Positions 53,377-62,597 are shown, numbered from the stretch's first letter. The stretch is 64,000 nucleotides of DNA from a bacterium (GCA_021158465.1 JAGGUN010000037.1:62001-126000), one strand, 5' to 3'. The notes: generated by a model from the letters alone, not told the origin. Numbers and translations are program-made.

Positions 53377-54308
53377 ACAGTTCCCTCGATTGCGAGTCCG
53401 ACAGGGACAAGCCATTCGTCGATATCGTTCTCCTCGTATCCCACCTGTTTTGCAACATGGCTAAGGTCCACCAGTGGAATGTTTATTGCAGCAGAGAGCA
53501 GTTTTCCGAACTGTGATGTTGCACCGACCTTTCCGGTTACAAGAAGCCCCTCGAACTTGTGCTTGGTTGGGGAGAATCCGAGGCTCTTTGTGATAACGGT
53601 AAAGACCGGCAAGAACCCCTGAAGATAATCGTTGTTGCTGGTGGTTTTGATGAAGAAATGCCCGATGTATTTGAATCTCCCGTCGATCACAACAGAGACC
53701 GATGTGAACTGCTCGTCTATTACCATCATTAGAAGGTTTTTTGAATATTTCCTGTTGAAATAGGTAAATGCGTTATGCATGGCGATGGCGGATGGCTCAA
53801 CGCCTTTTGGGGATACCCCTGCAAGTCTGAGCAGTTCTATTCTCTGGGATATGATCTTCTTTGGGACTGCTGCTCCGTAGATGGATTTATCGTTTATCGA
53901 GAACCAAGAGACCGCATACTGCTCCACAGGTTTTATAAGGTAGTGCGATAGCTCCCAGTTCATCCAGTCAGGGACGATTTCTGGCAGTTCTGGTGGGATA
54001 GCAAACTCCTTTATGACGGTGAACTGGTCTGGGATATTAACATATCCTGCGGATGTCTTTATTCCTGCTCGGGTTATGAGGTCCATCGTGTAATCGCCAA
54101 GCTGTTCTGCTCTCGTAACGATTCCCCTGTGGAGCATACCGCTTGAGAATTCTCCTCGAACCCTATTCAAGAGCAGGATCTCTTCCATAGTAAAACCAAG
54201 CTCTACAACCTTCACTACATTCTCGAATAGGGCAATGCCGAGTGTTCTGTTCCTTATCTTTCCTGCTGCTTTTTTCTGCTTTGTTCCGCTGGCAACGGTT
54301 TTTTTCAT
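53373..54308 (-). CDS. PilM-like actin-fold protein
   Basis: 311 residues from the ATG at 54308, 4 nt after the pilin-like gene stops; earlier ATGs lie inside that gene. A basic N terminus precedes TLGIALFENVVKVVEL, which corresponds to the VGIDIGSSSVKVVEL start of PilM but with the phosphate-binding DIGS lost. NIPDQFTVIKEFAIPP, MNWELSHYLIKP and GVEPSAIAMHNAF match PilM landmarks, and LLVTGKVGATSQFGKLLS resembles the late GGGA region. ATP binding is therefore doubtful. In type IV pili PilM forms a cytoplasmic ring bound to PilN; a similar role is inferred. Confidence 0.65.
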   Translation of the reverse strand: MKKTVASGTKQKKAAGKIRNRTLGIALFENVVKVVELGFTMEEILLLNRVRGEFSSGMLHRGIVTRAEQLGDYTMDLITRAGIKTSAGYVNIPDQFTVIKEFAIPPELPEIVPDWMNWELSHYLIKPVEQYAVSWFSINDKSIYGAAVPKKIISQRIELLRLAGVSPKGVEPSAIAMHNAFTYFNRKYSKNLLMMVIDEQFTSVSVVIDGRFKYIGHFFIKTTSNNDYLQGFLPVFTVITKSLGFSPTKHKFEGLLVTGKVGATSQFGKLLSAAINIPLVDLSHVAKQVGYEENDIDEWLVPVGLAIEGTV

Positions 54309-54312
54309 ACCA

Positions 54313-54738
54313 CTATTTTTCCCAGGAGGCTTGTCCGTTGACAATGGCGCCATACCCGTTTGGGTCAACGATGACGAAGTATGATGAGTCTCTGGCAAAT
54401 ATAATAAATTCACTACTATCCTTTGGGGAGACAGGGTGGAACCCCTCCGGCAGGAACGGTTTCAACGAATCAAAACTTGTGGTGTAGAGGTGTGGATGAA
54501 CAGCTGGCTGTGTTGCTTTTGCCTCTCCTGTTGTGTCTGCTTCGCTTGGCGGAACGCCTCCAGTAGAGAAGTACCTTAGCTCAGCCTCGGATAAGAGTTT
54601 CATTCTCTCTCGGGTCTCTTTCTCCAAGAACTCTTTTCTCTCCTGGCGTGCCTTTGGGATGAGAAGTGCTGCGATAACTCCTATACCCAGAACAATTATC
54701 AGGGCATCGAGCAGAACAGATTGGAACTTCTGGGACAT
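54313..54738 (-). CDS. Uncleaved pilin-like protein
   Basis: 141 residues. The N-terminal helix LLDALIIVLGIGVIAALLIP aligns with the type IV pilin helix from Glu5 to Pro22. Glu5 is replaced by Asp11, and the Gly before the prepilin cut is Gln6, so PilD-type processing is unlikely. The rest of the helix is charged (KARQERKEFLEKETRERMKLL), and the globular part (about 75-141) is beta-rich with DSSYFVIVDPNGYGAIVNG. It leads a four-gene operon with a GGAGG ribosome site and an upstream promoter. Confidence 0.6.
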   Translation of the reverse strand: MSQKFQSVLLDALIIVLGIGVIAALLIPKARQERKEFLEKETRERMKLLSEAELRYFSTGGVPPSEADTTGEAKATQPAVHPHLYTTSFDSLKPFLPEGFHPVSPKDSSEFIIFARDSSYFVIVDPNGYGAIVNGQASWEK

Positions 54739-54784
54739 TTTGCCTCCTTTAGGGGGTTATATTTATCTACTCCGCTTCTAAAGA

Positions 54785-54812
54785 AATAAATCAAATTTGG
54801 GCGGTTTGTCAA
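54785..54812 (-). promoter_or_regulatory. Candidate promoter of the pilin-like operon
   Basis: Minus strand TTGACA (54807-54812), 16 bp, TTTATT (54785-54790), about 46 nt before the pilin-like start. Confidence 0.45.
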
Positions 54813-54840
54813 ATAAAAACTCTATTTGCTGGATATTGTA

Positions 54841-54869
54841 TTGACTTTCGGTGATGATTTTTTTATTAT
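54841..54869 (+). promoter_or_regulatory. Promoter of the secreted transglutaminase-like gene
   Basis: TTGACT (54841-54846), 17 bp, TATTAT (54864-54869). GGAGGTGG follows before the ATG at 54907. Confidence 0.6.
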
Positions 54870-54906
54870 TAAACTGCGTTACTATAAAAAGCTGGAGGTG
54901 GTAGAT

Positions 54907-57099
54907 ATGTGGCGTATATTTTTAGTCTTTGCTTTGGTCGTTCTGAGTTCGCCGGTTTTTGCCAGGGATGGGGTAACGATAAGGGAATTTCCTCCGCTTG
55001 TTTCTGTGGAGAGGGAACCTGTTTTTTGCGCTTATGAGCCGGAGAGGGCAATTTATCCTGATGTGTTTTATGAGCCTCTTCGCTGGGAGCTTGTGGACAC
55101 GGTATCTGCTCACATCATTGTTCCTCCTGGTTCGACATACTCTATTCTTGCTGATGTTTGGGATAAGTCGCTCACTGAGTATTTGCCTGAACCGTATCTG
55201 ACAGATTCTGCTCGAAGTGCGATAGAGCATTCTCCTGGCTGGCTTCGGCAAGATTTGGTAATCACATTCTCACGAATGAACGAGATATTTCAGGATATGT
55301 TTGCTGAGGTTATCCTTGAGGCTGATTCGCCGTATGTGGATGAGGTTGCTTTTTCTGTTGCGAGGATGCCAGCTGAGATCCTCTCCTGTAGTTATCTTTC
55401 CCCGGGGCTTCTTCTTGAGAACGCACAGGATATTTACTATCAGGCGAGCCTGCTCAGCTATGTTGAGCTGGTTGAGTATGGTGATTATACCACTGCTCGG
55501 TATCGCGTAGCTTCTGATGGCGACACATCCTGGGTCGAGATTCCGAGGGATATCTACTACTGGTATGTTGTTCATCCGAAGATAACCGATGAGACGCCTA
55601 TGTATCTTGACAGGTTTGTCTCGCTTGCCAGTGACCCGTTTGCGGGTTACAATGAGCCTCCGTTTGGTGCCTGGTGGCGGAGTTTTCTCTGGAGTGAGTC
55701 GGATGCGGGTTATTCACCCCTGTGTGAGTATCTTGATACGATAGATGTCCTGTGGGCGGGGCTATACAATACGATTGATGGTAATGGCGCGGTTGGGGCG
55801 GTCACGCAGTTTGTTCAGGATGTTCTCGAGTTTGATTCCGGGATGGAGAGACCTCATCAGCCGTTGAGGATATATACGCTTCATATGGGTCGCTGTGGCG
55901 AGCATGAGGATTTCACAGTTGCTGCGGCGAGGACCGCTCTCATTCCGAGCCGGGGGGCGGAGGCGATCTCCACAGACCATGTCTGGAACGAATTCTATGA
56001 TGGTTTTGGCTGGCATCAGTGGGAGCCTGTCAACACCTATATTGATGATTACTTCGTGTATGAGGACCGCTGGGGCAAGGTGTTTGCCTCTGTCTATGCT
56101 CCTCGCTCGGACGGATACACGGAGAATGTAACATACAATTATTCCCATGATACCTGTGATATAAAGGTGTATGTTTTGGACGGAGCGGGTCGACGTGTTG
56201 ACGGAGCAGATGTTATACTTGCTGCTGAGTACGATGACCATTTATATTTTGATACTTGGGGCACCACAGCCTCGAGTGGTGTTACCATTTTCAGGCTTGG
56301 GGCAGGTGTCAGGATGTATGGGCGGGTTGAGCACCCGATAGGTAGCTATCCTACCAGTCCATCGACCGTTGCGCCTCTTCTTTCTGGTCCGGGTTCAGAC
56401 GGGCGAACATACACGAGGACGATGAACATCTCATCTGGTAGGATGCCGTATCTATATTACACAGAGGCTGAGCTGCCCGACACCGCCTGGGGTATGATGA
56501 AGCTTGTGGTGGACTATTCTGTTCCATATGAGAAGGTTCTTGGAACATCCTTCTTTGATGATGTCGATGATGCGATGTATATCCAAAAGGTCGATTCTGG
56601 TTCTATCTATTTGTTTGTTCTCGATGAAGCGAACTACTCGCTCTGTCTTGCTGGCGAGCCTTTTGAGGCATACTTTGCCGAGCCGGAGGCAGATTCAGGA
56701 AGCTTTGAGTTTGTCTTTCCGAGAGAGGAGAACGTATATCTTGTTCTTTCCAACTATCCGAGGATGCGGACATACGAGGCGATCGATTTGGATGTCAAAC
56801 TGTTCGATGGAGTATCTGAGATTGCAGAGTCTTCTACTTCTCATCCGAGAGTGGTTTCCATCTCTCCTGCTTATCCTAACCCGTTCAATGCAAAGACAAG
56901 TTTCAACTATAGCATAGGAGGTTCATCTGGCAGGCTCAGGATATACAGTCTTGCGGGTGAGTGTGTGTTTGACTGCGGGATAATCGGACCTGTTGGTAGG
57001 TTCACCTGGGATGCCGGTGGGTTCCCTTCGGGGGTTTATTTTGCTTCTGTGACGGACGGGGAAAGGTCTGCCACCACACGCCTCCTCCTTTTGAAGTGA
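54907..57099 (+). CDS. Secreted transglutaminase-like protein with sorting domain
   Basis: 730 residues from the ATG at 54907, chosen for its GGAGGTGG site and because it begins the signal peptide (MWRIFLVFALVVLSSPVFA). A transglutaminase-like core has Cys330 in GRCGEHEDF and His358 in DHVWNEFY. The third position is Asn376 (EPVNTY) instead of Asp. A carboxypeptidase-regulatory-like beta domain (about 410-500) follows. The C terminus is a PNPFN sorting domain (AYPNPFNAKTSF ... FPSGVYFASV). Unlike the homologue at 20042 it keeps Cys and His, so it may be an active extracellular protease or cross-linker. Confidence 0.8.
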   Translation: MWRIFLVFALVVLSSPVFARDGVTIREFPPLVSVEREPVFCAYEPERAIYPDVFYEPLRWELVDTVSAHIIVPPGSTYSILADVWDKSLTEYLPEPYLTDSARSAIEHSPGWLRQDLVITFSRMNEIFQDMFAEVILEADSPYVDEVAFSVARMPAEILSCSYLSPGLLLENAQDIYYQASLLSYVELVEYGDYTTARYRVASDGDTSWVEIPRDIYYWYVVHPKITDETPMYLDRFVSLASDPFAGYNEPPFGAWWRSFLWSESDAGYSPLCEYLDTIDVLWAGLYNTIDGNGAVGAVTQFVQDVLEFDSGMERPHQPLRIYTLHMGRCGEHEDFTVAAARTALIPSRGAEAISTDHVWNEFYDGFGWHQWEPVNTYIDDYFVYEDRWGKVFASVYAPRSDGYTENVTYNYSHDTCDIKVYVLDGAGRRVDGADVILAAEYDDHLYFDTWGTTASSGVTIFRLGAGVRMYGRVEHPIGSYPTSPSTVAPLLSGPGSDGRTYTRTMNISSGRMPYLYYTEAELPDTAWGMMKLVVDYSVPYEKVLGTSFFDDVDDAMYIQKVDSGSIYLFVLDEANYSLCLAGEPFEAYFAEPEADSGSFEFVFPREENVYLVLSNYPRMRTYEAIDLDVKLFDGVSEIAESSTSHPRVVSISPAYPNPFNAKTSFNYSIGGSSGRLRIYSLAGECVFDCGIIGPVGRFTWDAGGFPSGVYFASVTDGERSATTRLLLLK

Positions 57100-57105
57100 G
57101 ACAGG

Positions 57106-58554
57106 ATGAAACGGTTATTGTCATTCTTGTTGATTCTGTTTCCGCTTTCCGCTCCTGCGATAGAGGGTAACAGACCTGTCCGTGGTGAGCATGCACCTGA
57201 GATCTCTGTAGAGGAGGATAAGATATCCTCACCTGATGAGCTTTATCTCCTTTTATCCTCCTCCTTTGATGAGTATCTTGCCAGGCGTTTGCCTGATAAG
57301 CTCTCTTTGGGTGGGTACCTTGGTCAAGATGCGGTTTCGGGTATCTATTTCTGTAGGAATGTGTATAGAAAAGACACCTTTTTTGAAACCGATATTTTCT
57401 CAAGGACGGATTTCAATGCAGGTAAGGTCTACAACATCTCAGGTGAAGCGTCGGGTGGGTTTTATTTTCGGTGTGTTCGCATTCTACCCAGTTTTCGGGC
57501 GTTTTATATCAAGCGCGAGATGAGAGGGTCGTTTTGCCCGTTCAACTGGGCTTTATTGCCTTCTTTTTCTGCTTCCGGCAAGTTTGGCAGATTATCTCTC
57601 TTGCTTCAGGGCAGATACTCCCTTTTCTCCCAGCGTCGGGAAACGGATTACTTTAGGCAGCACCTTGTCGTGTCTGATATCGGTTCATTCTATAAATTGT
57701 CGGAGCAGTTTTCTCCCGGTGTATACATTAGCATATCGAGGGGGGCTTTCTCCCATATAGATTATTGTGGCAACAGGTACACGGTATCTTCTGTTGTTCC
57801 CTATGTTGGGCTCAGCCTCGGGAGCTTTGGTGTTAAGCTTGGCGGCTCATACAGCTGGTATGCTGGGGACAGCTTTATTTCACCTTATGCTGTTCTTGAG
57901 TGTGGTTTCCCTGCGGTTGACCTAAGGATTAATCTCTATTCATCGTATTCCATTATAGACTACGCCGATTTTCCCGACCCGTTTCTCCGTTTCACTGAAT
58001 CTATCTCTCCGCAGACGGAGAGGAACAGGTTAGAGGCAAAGCTAAATATCTTCATCCCAGGAAACAACAGGCTCCTTGTCTCGGCTGTTCATTCGGATGT
58101 TGATAACAGCTATTTTTCGACATCATCCGGTGACTCGCTTATTGTGATCGGGGCTGATGTTGATATGACGGAACTGGAGTTTGCTCTCTTTAGTTTTCCG
58201 AGGAAGGGGGTTAAGAACATAGCCACGGTTTTGTACAGAAGGATGCTGACCGCGGATGACAAGGAGCTTCCGTTTGTGAGCAGGTTAGCCATTGAGGATA
58301 CGCTTGATGTTGTTTTTGGCTCAGCAGGTATAATGACAGCGGTCTCTTATGGCTCACGTTACAAAACGCATCTCACCTATGAGGAGGACTACTGTAAGCC
58401 GTATTTTCTCTTCTCTGTTAGCGTTAGATATGGTGTTTCCCCGTTTGTCTTCGATCTTGGGGTGGAGAATCTGTTTGATACGGTGATATTTCGGACGGAG
58501 GAATCCTTTTATTCTGGCAGATGTATCCGGTTTGGGGTTGGTCTGGAGTTCTGA
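57106..58554 (+). CDS. Outer-membrane beta-barrel protein, unknown
   Basis: 482 residues. A signal peptide (about 1-18) is followed by a short acidic segment (EISVEEDKISSPDELYLLLS) and about 400 residues of alternating amphipathic strands rich in Tyr, Ser and Gly. It ends in RCIRFGVGLEF with the terminal aromatic residue typical of outer-membrane barrels. It resembles TonB-receptor barrels without plug or TonB box. It lies 6 nt after the transglutaminase-like gene and overlaps the amidohydrolase by one base. Confidence 0.65.
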   Translation: MKRLLSFLLILFPLSAPAIEGNRPVRGEHAPEISVEEDKISSPDELYLLLSSSFDEYLARRLPDKLSLGGYLGQDAVSGIYFCRNVYRKDTFFETDIFSRTDFNAGKVYNISGEASGGFYFRCVRILPSFRAFYIKREMRGSFCPFNWALLPSFSASGKFGRLSLLLQGRYSLFSQRRETDYFRQHLVVSDIGSFYKLSEQFSPGVYISISRGAFSHIDYCGNRYTVSSVVPYVGLSLGSFGVKLGGSYSWYAGDSFISPYAVLECGFPAVDLRINLYSSYSIIDYADFPDPFLRFTESISPQTERNRLEAKLNIFIPGNNRLLVSAVHSDVDNSYFSTSSGDSLIVIGADVDMTELEFALFSFPRKGVKNIATVLYRRMLTADDKELPFVSRLAIEDTLDVVFGSAGIMTAVSYGSRYKTHLTYEEDYCKPYFLFSVSVRYGVSPFVFDLGVENLFDTVIFRTEESFYSGRCIRFGVGLEF

Positions 58555-59762
58555 TGGCACGTTATCTTTCGAACATATTCAATCCGCTTTCGCCCGATGT
58601 TCATCGGTACTTTTTCCCTGGCGTGCTTGAGATAGATGGTGGCAAGATCATATCCGTTTCGGAATACAAGCGTAACATCCAGTATGATGAGGACTTGACG
58701 GAATATCTTCTCACTCCCGCCTTTGTTGACACACACACTCATCTGTCGCAATTTCGCATCCGCTCAAAAGCAGGCTTCACCTTGCTTGATTGGCTATCGA
58801 ATTTTGTATTTGAGGAGGAAGCACGCTTTTCCTCGCGGGAATATGCAAGAGATGTTGCTCGTGAGTTCTTCAGGGAGGCGCTTTCCTGTGGGGTAACAAG
58901 CGTTGCGCTTTATGTAACCGTTCACGATTCCGCTGTTGAGGAGGTGTTCAATGTTGCTTCTTCTTTGCCTGTGAGGGGGTATATTGCCAAGGTCTGGATG
59001 GACAGGGATGCTCCTGATGCGCTGCTTGAGCCGCCGGATGTCTCGTATCGCTCGTCCTATGAACTGTTCAAGCGGTATAACAACACGGATAGAAGACTTT
59101 TCTTTTCTGTTGCCGTCCGTTTCCCGATAACATCGAGTGAATGGGGTATGAAGCTTGCTTCCCGCTTCCAGAATGAGACAGGAACCTTGCTGCAGCTTCA
59201 CATAGCAGAGAACAGGGATGAGGTCAAGAAGGTGAAAAAGCTCTTCCCGAGTTTCTCGTATACTGAGCTCTACTGGAGGATGGGTCTCTTGTCCGACAGA
59301 ACGGTTGTTGCACATGCTATTCATCTGGTGGATGATGAGCTTGATATCCTGAAATCGAGCGGTGCGTACATCTCCCATTGTCCTGCTGCGAACCTTTTTC
59401 TGCATTCGGGGCGGTTCCCGCTAACCAGGATTAAGGGTAAGGGTATTCCTATTTCTCTCGGTTCCGATGTCGGAGCGGGTCCATATATGCTGCCGATTGC
59501 TCTTATGCGCGATATGTATTATCTCAATCCGACAGCACCGTCGGAGATGTTTTATTACGCCACACTTGGTGGTGCAAACGCTCTTGGTTTTGGTAATGTT
59601 GTAGGAAATTTTGCTCCTGGCAAGGAGGCGGATTTTGTTCTCTTTTCTCCCCGTATTCTCTCCCGTGATATAGAGACCACCCTCTCCAGTCTCATCTTTG
59701 AGGGGGAACGCTCGTCTGTCCGTTCGGTCTACTTCCGCGGCAGGAAGGTCAAGCTCCCTTAA
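58554..59762 (+). CDS. Amidohydrolase, guanine deaminase-like
   Basis: 402 residues from the ATG at 58554 (GGAG upstream; overlaps the previous stop). The metal site is complete: HxH in FVDTHTHLSQFR, His and Glu in LQLHIAENRDEV, His in VVAHAIHL and Asp in SLGSDVGAG. HCPAANLFLHSGRFPL resembles the CPTSNLFLGSGLF segment of guanine deaminase, and SDVGAG the TDVGGG. It would convert guanine to xanthine. Other amino-hydrolases of the same class (TRZ/ATZ, chlorohydrolase-like) remain possible. The gene is not next to purine genes. Confidence 0.8.
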   Translation: MARYLSNIFNPLSPDVHRYFFPGVLEIDGGKIISVSEYKRNIQYDEDLTEYLLTPAFVDTHTHLSQFRIRSKAGFTLLDWLSNFVFEEEARFSSREYARDVAREFFREALSCGVTSVALYVTVHDSAVEEVFNVASSLPVRGYIAKVWMDRDAPDALLEPPDVSYRSSYELFKRYNNTDRRLFFSVAVRFPITSSEWGMKLASRFQNETGTLLQLHIAENRDEVKKVKKLFPSFSYTELYWRMGLLSDRTVVAHAIHLVDDELDILKSSGAYISHCPAANLFLHSGRFPLTRIKGKGIPISLGSDVGAGPYMLPIALMRDMYYLNPTAPSEMFYYATLGGANALGFGNVVGNFAPGKEADFVLFSPRILSRDIETTLSSLIFEGERSSVRSVYFRGRKVKLP

Positions 59763-59766
59763 TTTC

Positions 59767-59795
59767 TTGACAATATGTATAACTTGGTATATATT
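59767..59795 (+). promoter_or_regulatory. Consensus promoter of yigZ, probably leaderless
   Basis: A perfect TTGACA (59767-59772), 17 bp, TATATT (59790-59795). The ATG at 59806 is 10 nt beyond the -10 box with no ribosome site. Confidence 0.7.
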
Positions 59796-59805
59796 ATCAA
59801 CTTCT

Positions 59806-60396
59806 ATGGTGGAGCGGAGGATTATATCATCTGCTGGTGAAGGTGTGATAAGTGTTAAGGGTTCGCGATTTTACTCCTTTGCTGTATCGGTTGTCTCGCA
59901 GGATGAGGTTAGGGAGTATCTTTCTGAGTTGCGTTCTCGTTTCCCTGGTGCAACGCACATTGTTTGGGCGTACAGATTGCTTTCCGATGAGGCGTTCTCG
60001 GATGCTGGTGAGCCGAGGAGGACGGCAGGATTACCGCTTTTGAACCTATTGAGATCAAACTCTCTTGTCAACTCTGCCATCTTTGTTGTCAGGTATTTCG
60101 GTGGCAAGAAGCTTGGTATTCCTGGGCTTATTGAGGCTTACACCAAGTCAGGGAGGATTGCTCTTTCGGTAGCCAAAGTCAGCAGGTATGAGAAGAAACA
60201 GAATTTTTCCATTTCCGTCTCCTGGGCGGACTATAATAATATTCGGTCTCTTGTTAGCAGGCTTGGTTGCGATCTGTTAGATGAGGATTTCGGCGATAAG
60301 GTTACGCTTTCCCTATCTGTATCGGAGAGGTTGTTCCCTGCAATTAAGGAAAGGATACTGGATGCGACATCTGGTAGGGTTCATTTTGGCTGTTAG
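59806..60396 (+). CDS. YigZ/IMPACT family protein
   Basis: 196 residues from the ATG at 59806; a longer frame would overlap the amidohydrolase and the promoter. The N-terminal UPF0029/IMPACT domain has KGSRFYSF, AFSDAGEPRRTAGLPLL and FVVRYFGGKKLG. The second, ferredoxin-like DUF1949 domain follows (about 125-196). IMPACT proteins influence translation control in eukaryotes; the bacterial role is unsettled. It overlaps the thioredoxin-like gene by 35 nt. Confidence 0.88.
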   Translation: MVERRIISSAGEGVISVKGSRFYSFAVSVVSQDEVREYLSELRSRFPGATHIVWAYRLLSDEAFSDAGEPRRTAGLPLLNLLRSNSLVNSAIFVVRYFGGKKLGIPGLIEAYTKSGRIALSVAKVSRYEKKQNFSISVSWADYNNIRSLVSRLGCDLLDEDFGDKVTLSLSVSERLFPAIKERILDATSGRVHFGC

Positions 60397-60838
60397 TTTT
60401 CTGCTGGTTTCCTGCTCGAGTGGTGGTAAGGTCGAGCCACCGGATACCGTTGCTCGTTTTAGGGTAAAGACATCCGACGGCAGAACGATAACGGAGAGGG
60501 ATATACTTGGCAAGCCGACAGTTCTTGTCTTTGCTGTCTCCTGGTGCGATGCTTGCACACTTGAATTTGCCTTTGCGGAGTCACTCAAATCTGCCTGGGG
60601 AGATAGTCTCAATATCTTTATCTTCACACCTGAGCCGGAGAGTGTCTTTGCAAAGGGGTATAGGTTCTCTATACCTTATGCGAGTGTGGACAAGTCGATT
60701 TTCCAAGCGTTCGATGTTAGCTCTGTGCCGCAACGGATACTGTTGGATAAAGACGGGAATGAGCTCATCCGTGTTTTGGGTGCTGACCGGAGTATGGATG
60801 ACGAGTTCGTGGCAAACCTTCTTGGGAATAAGGAATAG
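60362..60838 (+). CDS. TlpA/thioredoxin-like lipoprotein
   Basis: 158 residues from the ATG at 60362, with AAGGAAAGG upstream, inside the end of yigZ. A lipoprotein signal with lipobox LVSC (Cys18) is followed by a thioredoxin fold of the AhpC/TlpA type. The redox pair lies in SWCDAC, and SVPQRILLDKDG gives the cis-Pro region. It likely reduces disulfides outside the cytoplasm. It is 2 nt before trxB, so the two thiol-redox genes are probably coexpressed, though TrxB itself is cytoplasmic. Confidence 0.85.
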   Translation: MRHLVGFILAVSFLLVSCSSGGKVEPPDTVARFRVKTSDGRTITERDILGKPTVLVFAVSWCDACTLEFAFAESLKSAWGDSLNIFIFTPEPESVFAKGYRFSIPYASVDKSIFQAFDVSSVPQRILLDKDGNELIRVLGADRSMDDEFVANLLGNKE

Positions 60839-60840
60839 AG

Positions 60841-61761
60841 ATGGATAGGGTGGAATTAGTAGTTGTTGGTGCTGGTCCCGCTGGTATGACTGCCGCGCTT
60901 TATGCTGCCAGGGGTGGACTCTCGACGGTTGTCTACGATAAGGGTATGCCTGGTGGACTCATTGCATCGACTGACAGGATAGAGAATTACCCTGGTGTGG
61001 AGTCTATTTCTGGCTTCGAGCTTGCCGGTCGTATGAGGAAACAGGCGGAATCGTTTGGTGCGAGATTCAGGTCTGGTGAGTTGAAATCGATTAGAAAGGA
61101 AGGTTCCGTCTTTAGTATGGATTTCTCAGGGGAGAGTGTTGAATCAAAAGCGGTTATCTTTGCTGCAGGTTCTGTCCCGAGGAAGCTGGGTGTCGATGGC
61201 GAGGAGAGGCTTACAGGCAGGGGGGTCTCATATTGTGCCACCTGTGATGGGCCGTTTTTCCGTGGTAAGGATATCGTTGTTGTCGGATGTGGGAGTTCGG
61301 GTTTGCAGGAGGGGCTTTTCCTGCTTGGATTTGTTCGCTCGATAACCTATGTTGAGTTCCTTCCGTATGTAACGGGAGAGAGGGTTCTCTATGAGCGTAA
61401 CAAAGAGAGGGAGAATGTTAGTTTCTTGCTTAACCATAAGGTTGTCAGAATAGAGGGAGAAGACTCTGTCGAATCGGTTGTTGTAGTGGACAGAAGGACA
61501 GGAGAGGAGAAAAGGATTTCTGTTAGCGGGGTATTTATCTATGTCGGTTTTTTGCCGGCGAGTGGTCCTGTTGCTGGGCTTGTTGAGCGTGATAAGGATG
61601 GCTACATCATAACCGATGAGGGTATGGCAACATCTACTCCTGGTCTCTTTGCTGCTGGAGATATAAGGAAGAAGCCTCTTCGTCAGGTGGTGACAGCTGC
61701 TTCCGATGGAGCGAGTGCTGCATTTTCTGCAATTGAATACATAAAGGAGCTTGGAAAATGA
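60841..61761 (+). CDS. trxB: Thioredoxin reductase
   Basis: 306 residues. FAD-binding GAGPAGMTAALYAARGG at the start, IENYPG, the redox-active CATC in SYCATCDGPFF, the NAD(P)-binding GCGSSGLQEG and the C-terminal AAGDIRKKPLRQV with SDGASAAFSA. The second nucleotide motif differs from the usual GGGDSA, so cofactor preference (NADPH, NADH or ferredoxin/flavin type) is uncertain. It overlaps the PorV-like gene by 4 nt. Confidence 0.92.
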   Translation: MDRVELVVVGAGPAGMTAALYAARGGLSTVVYDKGMPGGLIASTDRIENYPGVESISGFELAGRMRKQAESFGARFRSGELKSIRKEGSVFSMDFSGESVESKAVIFAAGSVPRKLGVDGEERLTGRGVSYCATCDGPFFRGKDIVVVGCGSSGLQEGLFLLGFVRSITYVEFLPYVTGERVLYERNKERENVSFLLNHKVVRIEGEDSVESVVVVDRRTGEEKRISVSGVFIYVGFLPASGPVAGLVERDKDGYIITDEGMATSTPGLFAAGDIRKKPLRQVVTAASDGASAAFSAIEYIKELGK

Positions 61762-62591
61762 AGAAGATACTTTTGTTATCTTTTTCCGTTCTGTTCTTCT
61801 CATCTTATCTATGGGCCGCGTTTGACAGGCTTCCGCCGTCTCTCACGGACAACTCGGTGCTCTCCTCTCGTGCCGATGCAATCTTCTACAATCCAGCCCT
61901 GCTTGTCAGAAGGGATGGAGTTAGTTCGTCTGTTGCGTATCTTATGCCGTATGCGGAGTCGGAGCTTATTTTCGTGTCCGGAGCGTTCTCTTACCCGCTT
62001 GGACGGTGGGGAACGGTTGCAGTCGGTTTAGCCAATCTCTCCACAGGCTCGCTTTCTAATGAGTTTAGAGCATCGTTTGGGCACTCGCTTTTCCTGGGGA
62101 AAAAGGTAACCTATGAGATTGCCGGCGGATACTCTCTAAATATCTATAACCTATCATTCGGGAAGAGCATCACAGGTGTCTCTTGTGGTTCAGCCTCTGC
62201 TGTTGACCTCTCTGTGGGGTTGTATGGGAGTGTGAATCCGGGCATCTCGTTTGGACTCTTTGGCGACAACCTACTTGCCGCCAATTTCTCCGGTGAGCAA
62301 ACAACAACGCTTGAAAGAAGGCTTATCTTTGGGGCATCGTATGCACCGTATGAGGAGCTGACAGGATTTGTCTCTGTGGAGAAGCTGGAGGGGAAAGATA
62401 CCAGGTTTTGCCTTGGTGTTAGGTTCTTACCTGTAGAGTGGGCGAGGGTCTATTCATCGATTAAATCTTCTCCTGAGGTATTTTCGTTGAATCTTGAGTT
62501 CGGCAAGGGTAGTTTCTGGTTTGGATACGGTGTCTCGACCCATCCGAGGCTTCCTGTTTCGCATACCGTGGGCATCTCCTACGAAGGGTAA
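61758..62591 (+). CDS. PorV/UPF0164-like outer-membrane protein
   Basis: 277 residues with a signal peptide (about 1-20). LSSRADAIFYNPALLVRRDGVS is the PorV-type N-terminal motif (YNPAG-like), and alternating strands continue to HTVGISYEG. PorV-type proteins carry or hold cargo of the type IX secretion system at the outer membrane; sorted proteins are encoded in this window. The barrel part of the two triple-OmpA proteins is related. It is followed after 6 nt by a TolC gene. Confidence 0.7.
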   Translation: MKKILLLSFSVLFFSSYLWAAFDRLPPSLTDNSVLSSRADAIFYNPALLVRRDGVSSSVAYLMPYAESELIFVSGAFSYPLGRWGTVAVGLANLSTGSLSNEFRASFGHSLFLGKKVTYEIAGGYSLNIYNLSFGKSITGVSCGSASAVDLSVGLYGSVNPGISFGLFGDNLLAANFSGEQTTTLERRLIFGASYAPYEELTGFVSVEKLEGKDTRFCLGVRFLPVEWARVYSSIKSSPEVFSLNLEFGKGSFWFGYGVSTHPRLPVSHTVGISYEG

Positions 62592-62597
62592 GCGGTT

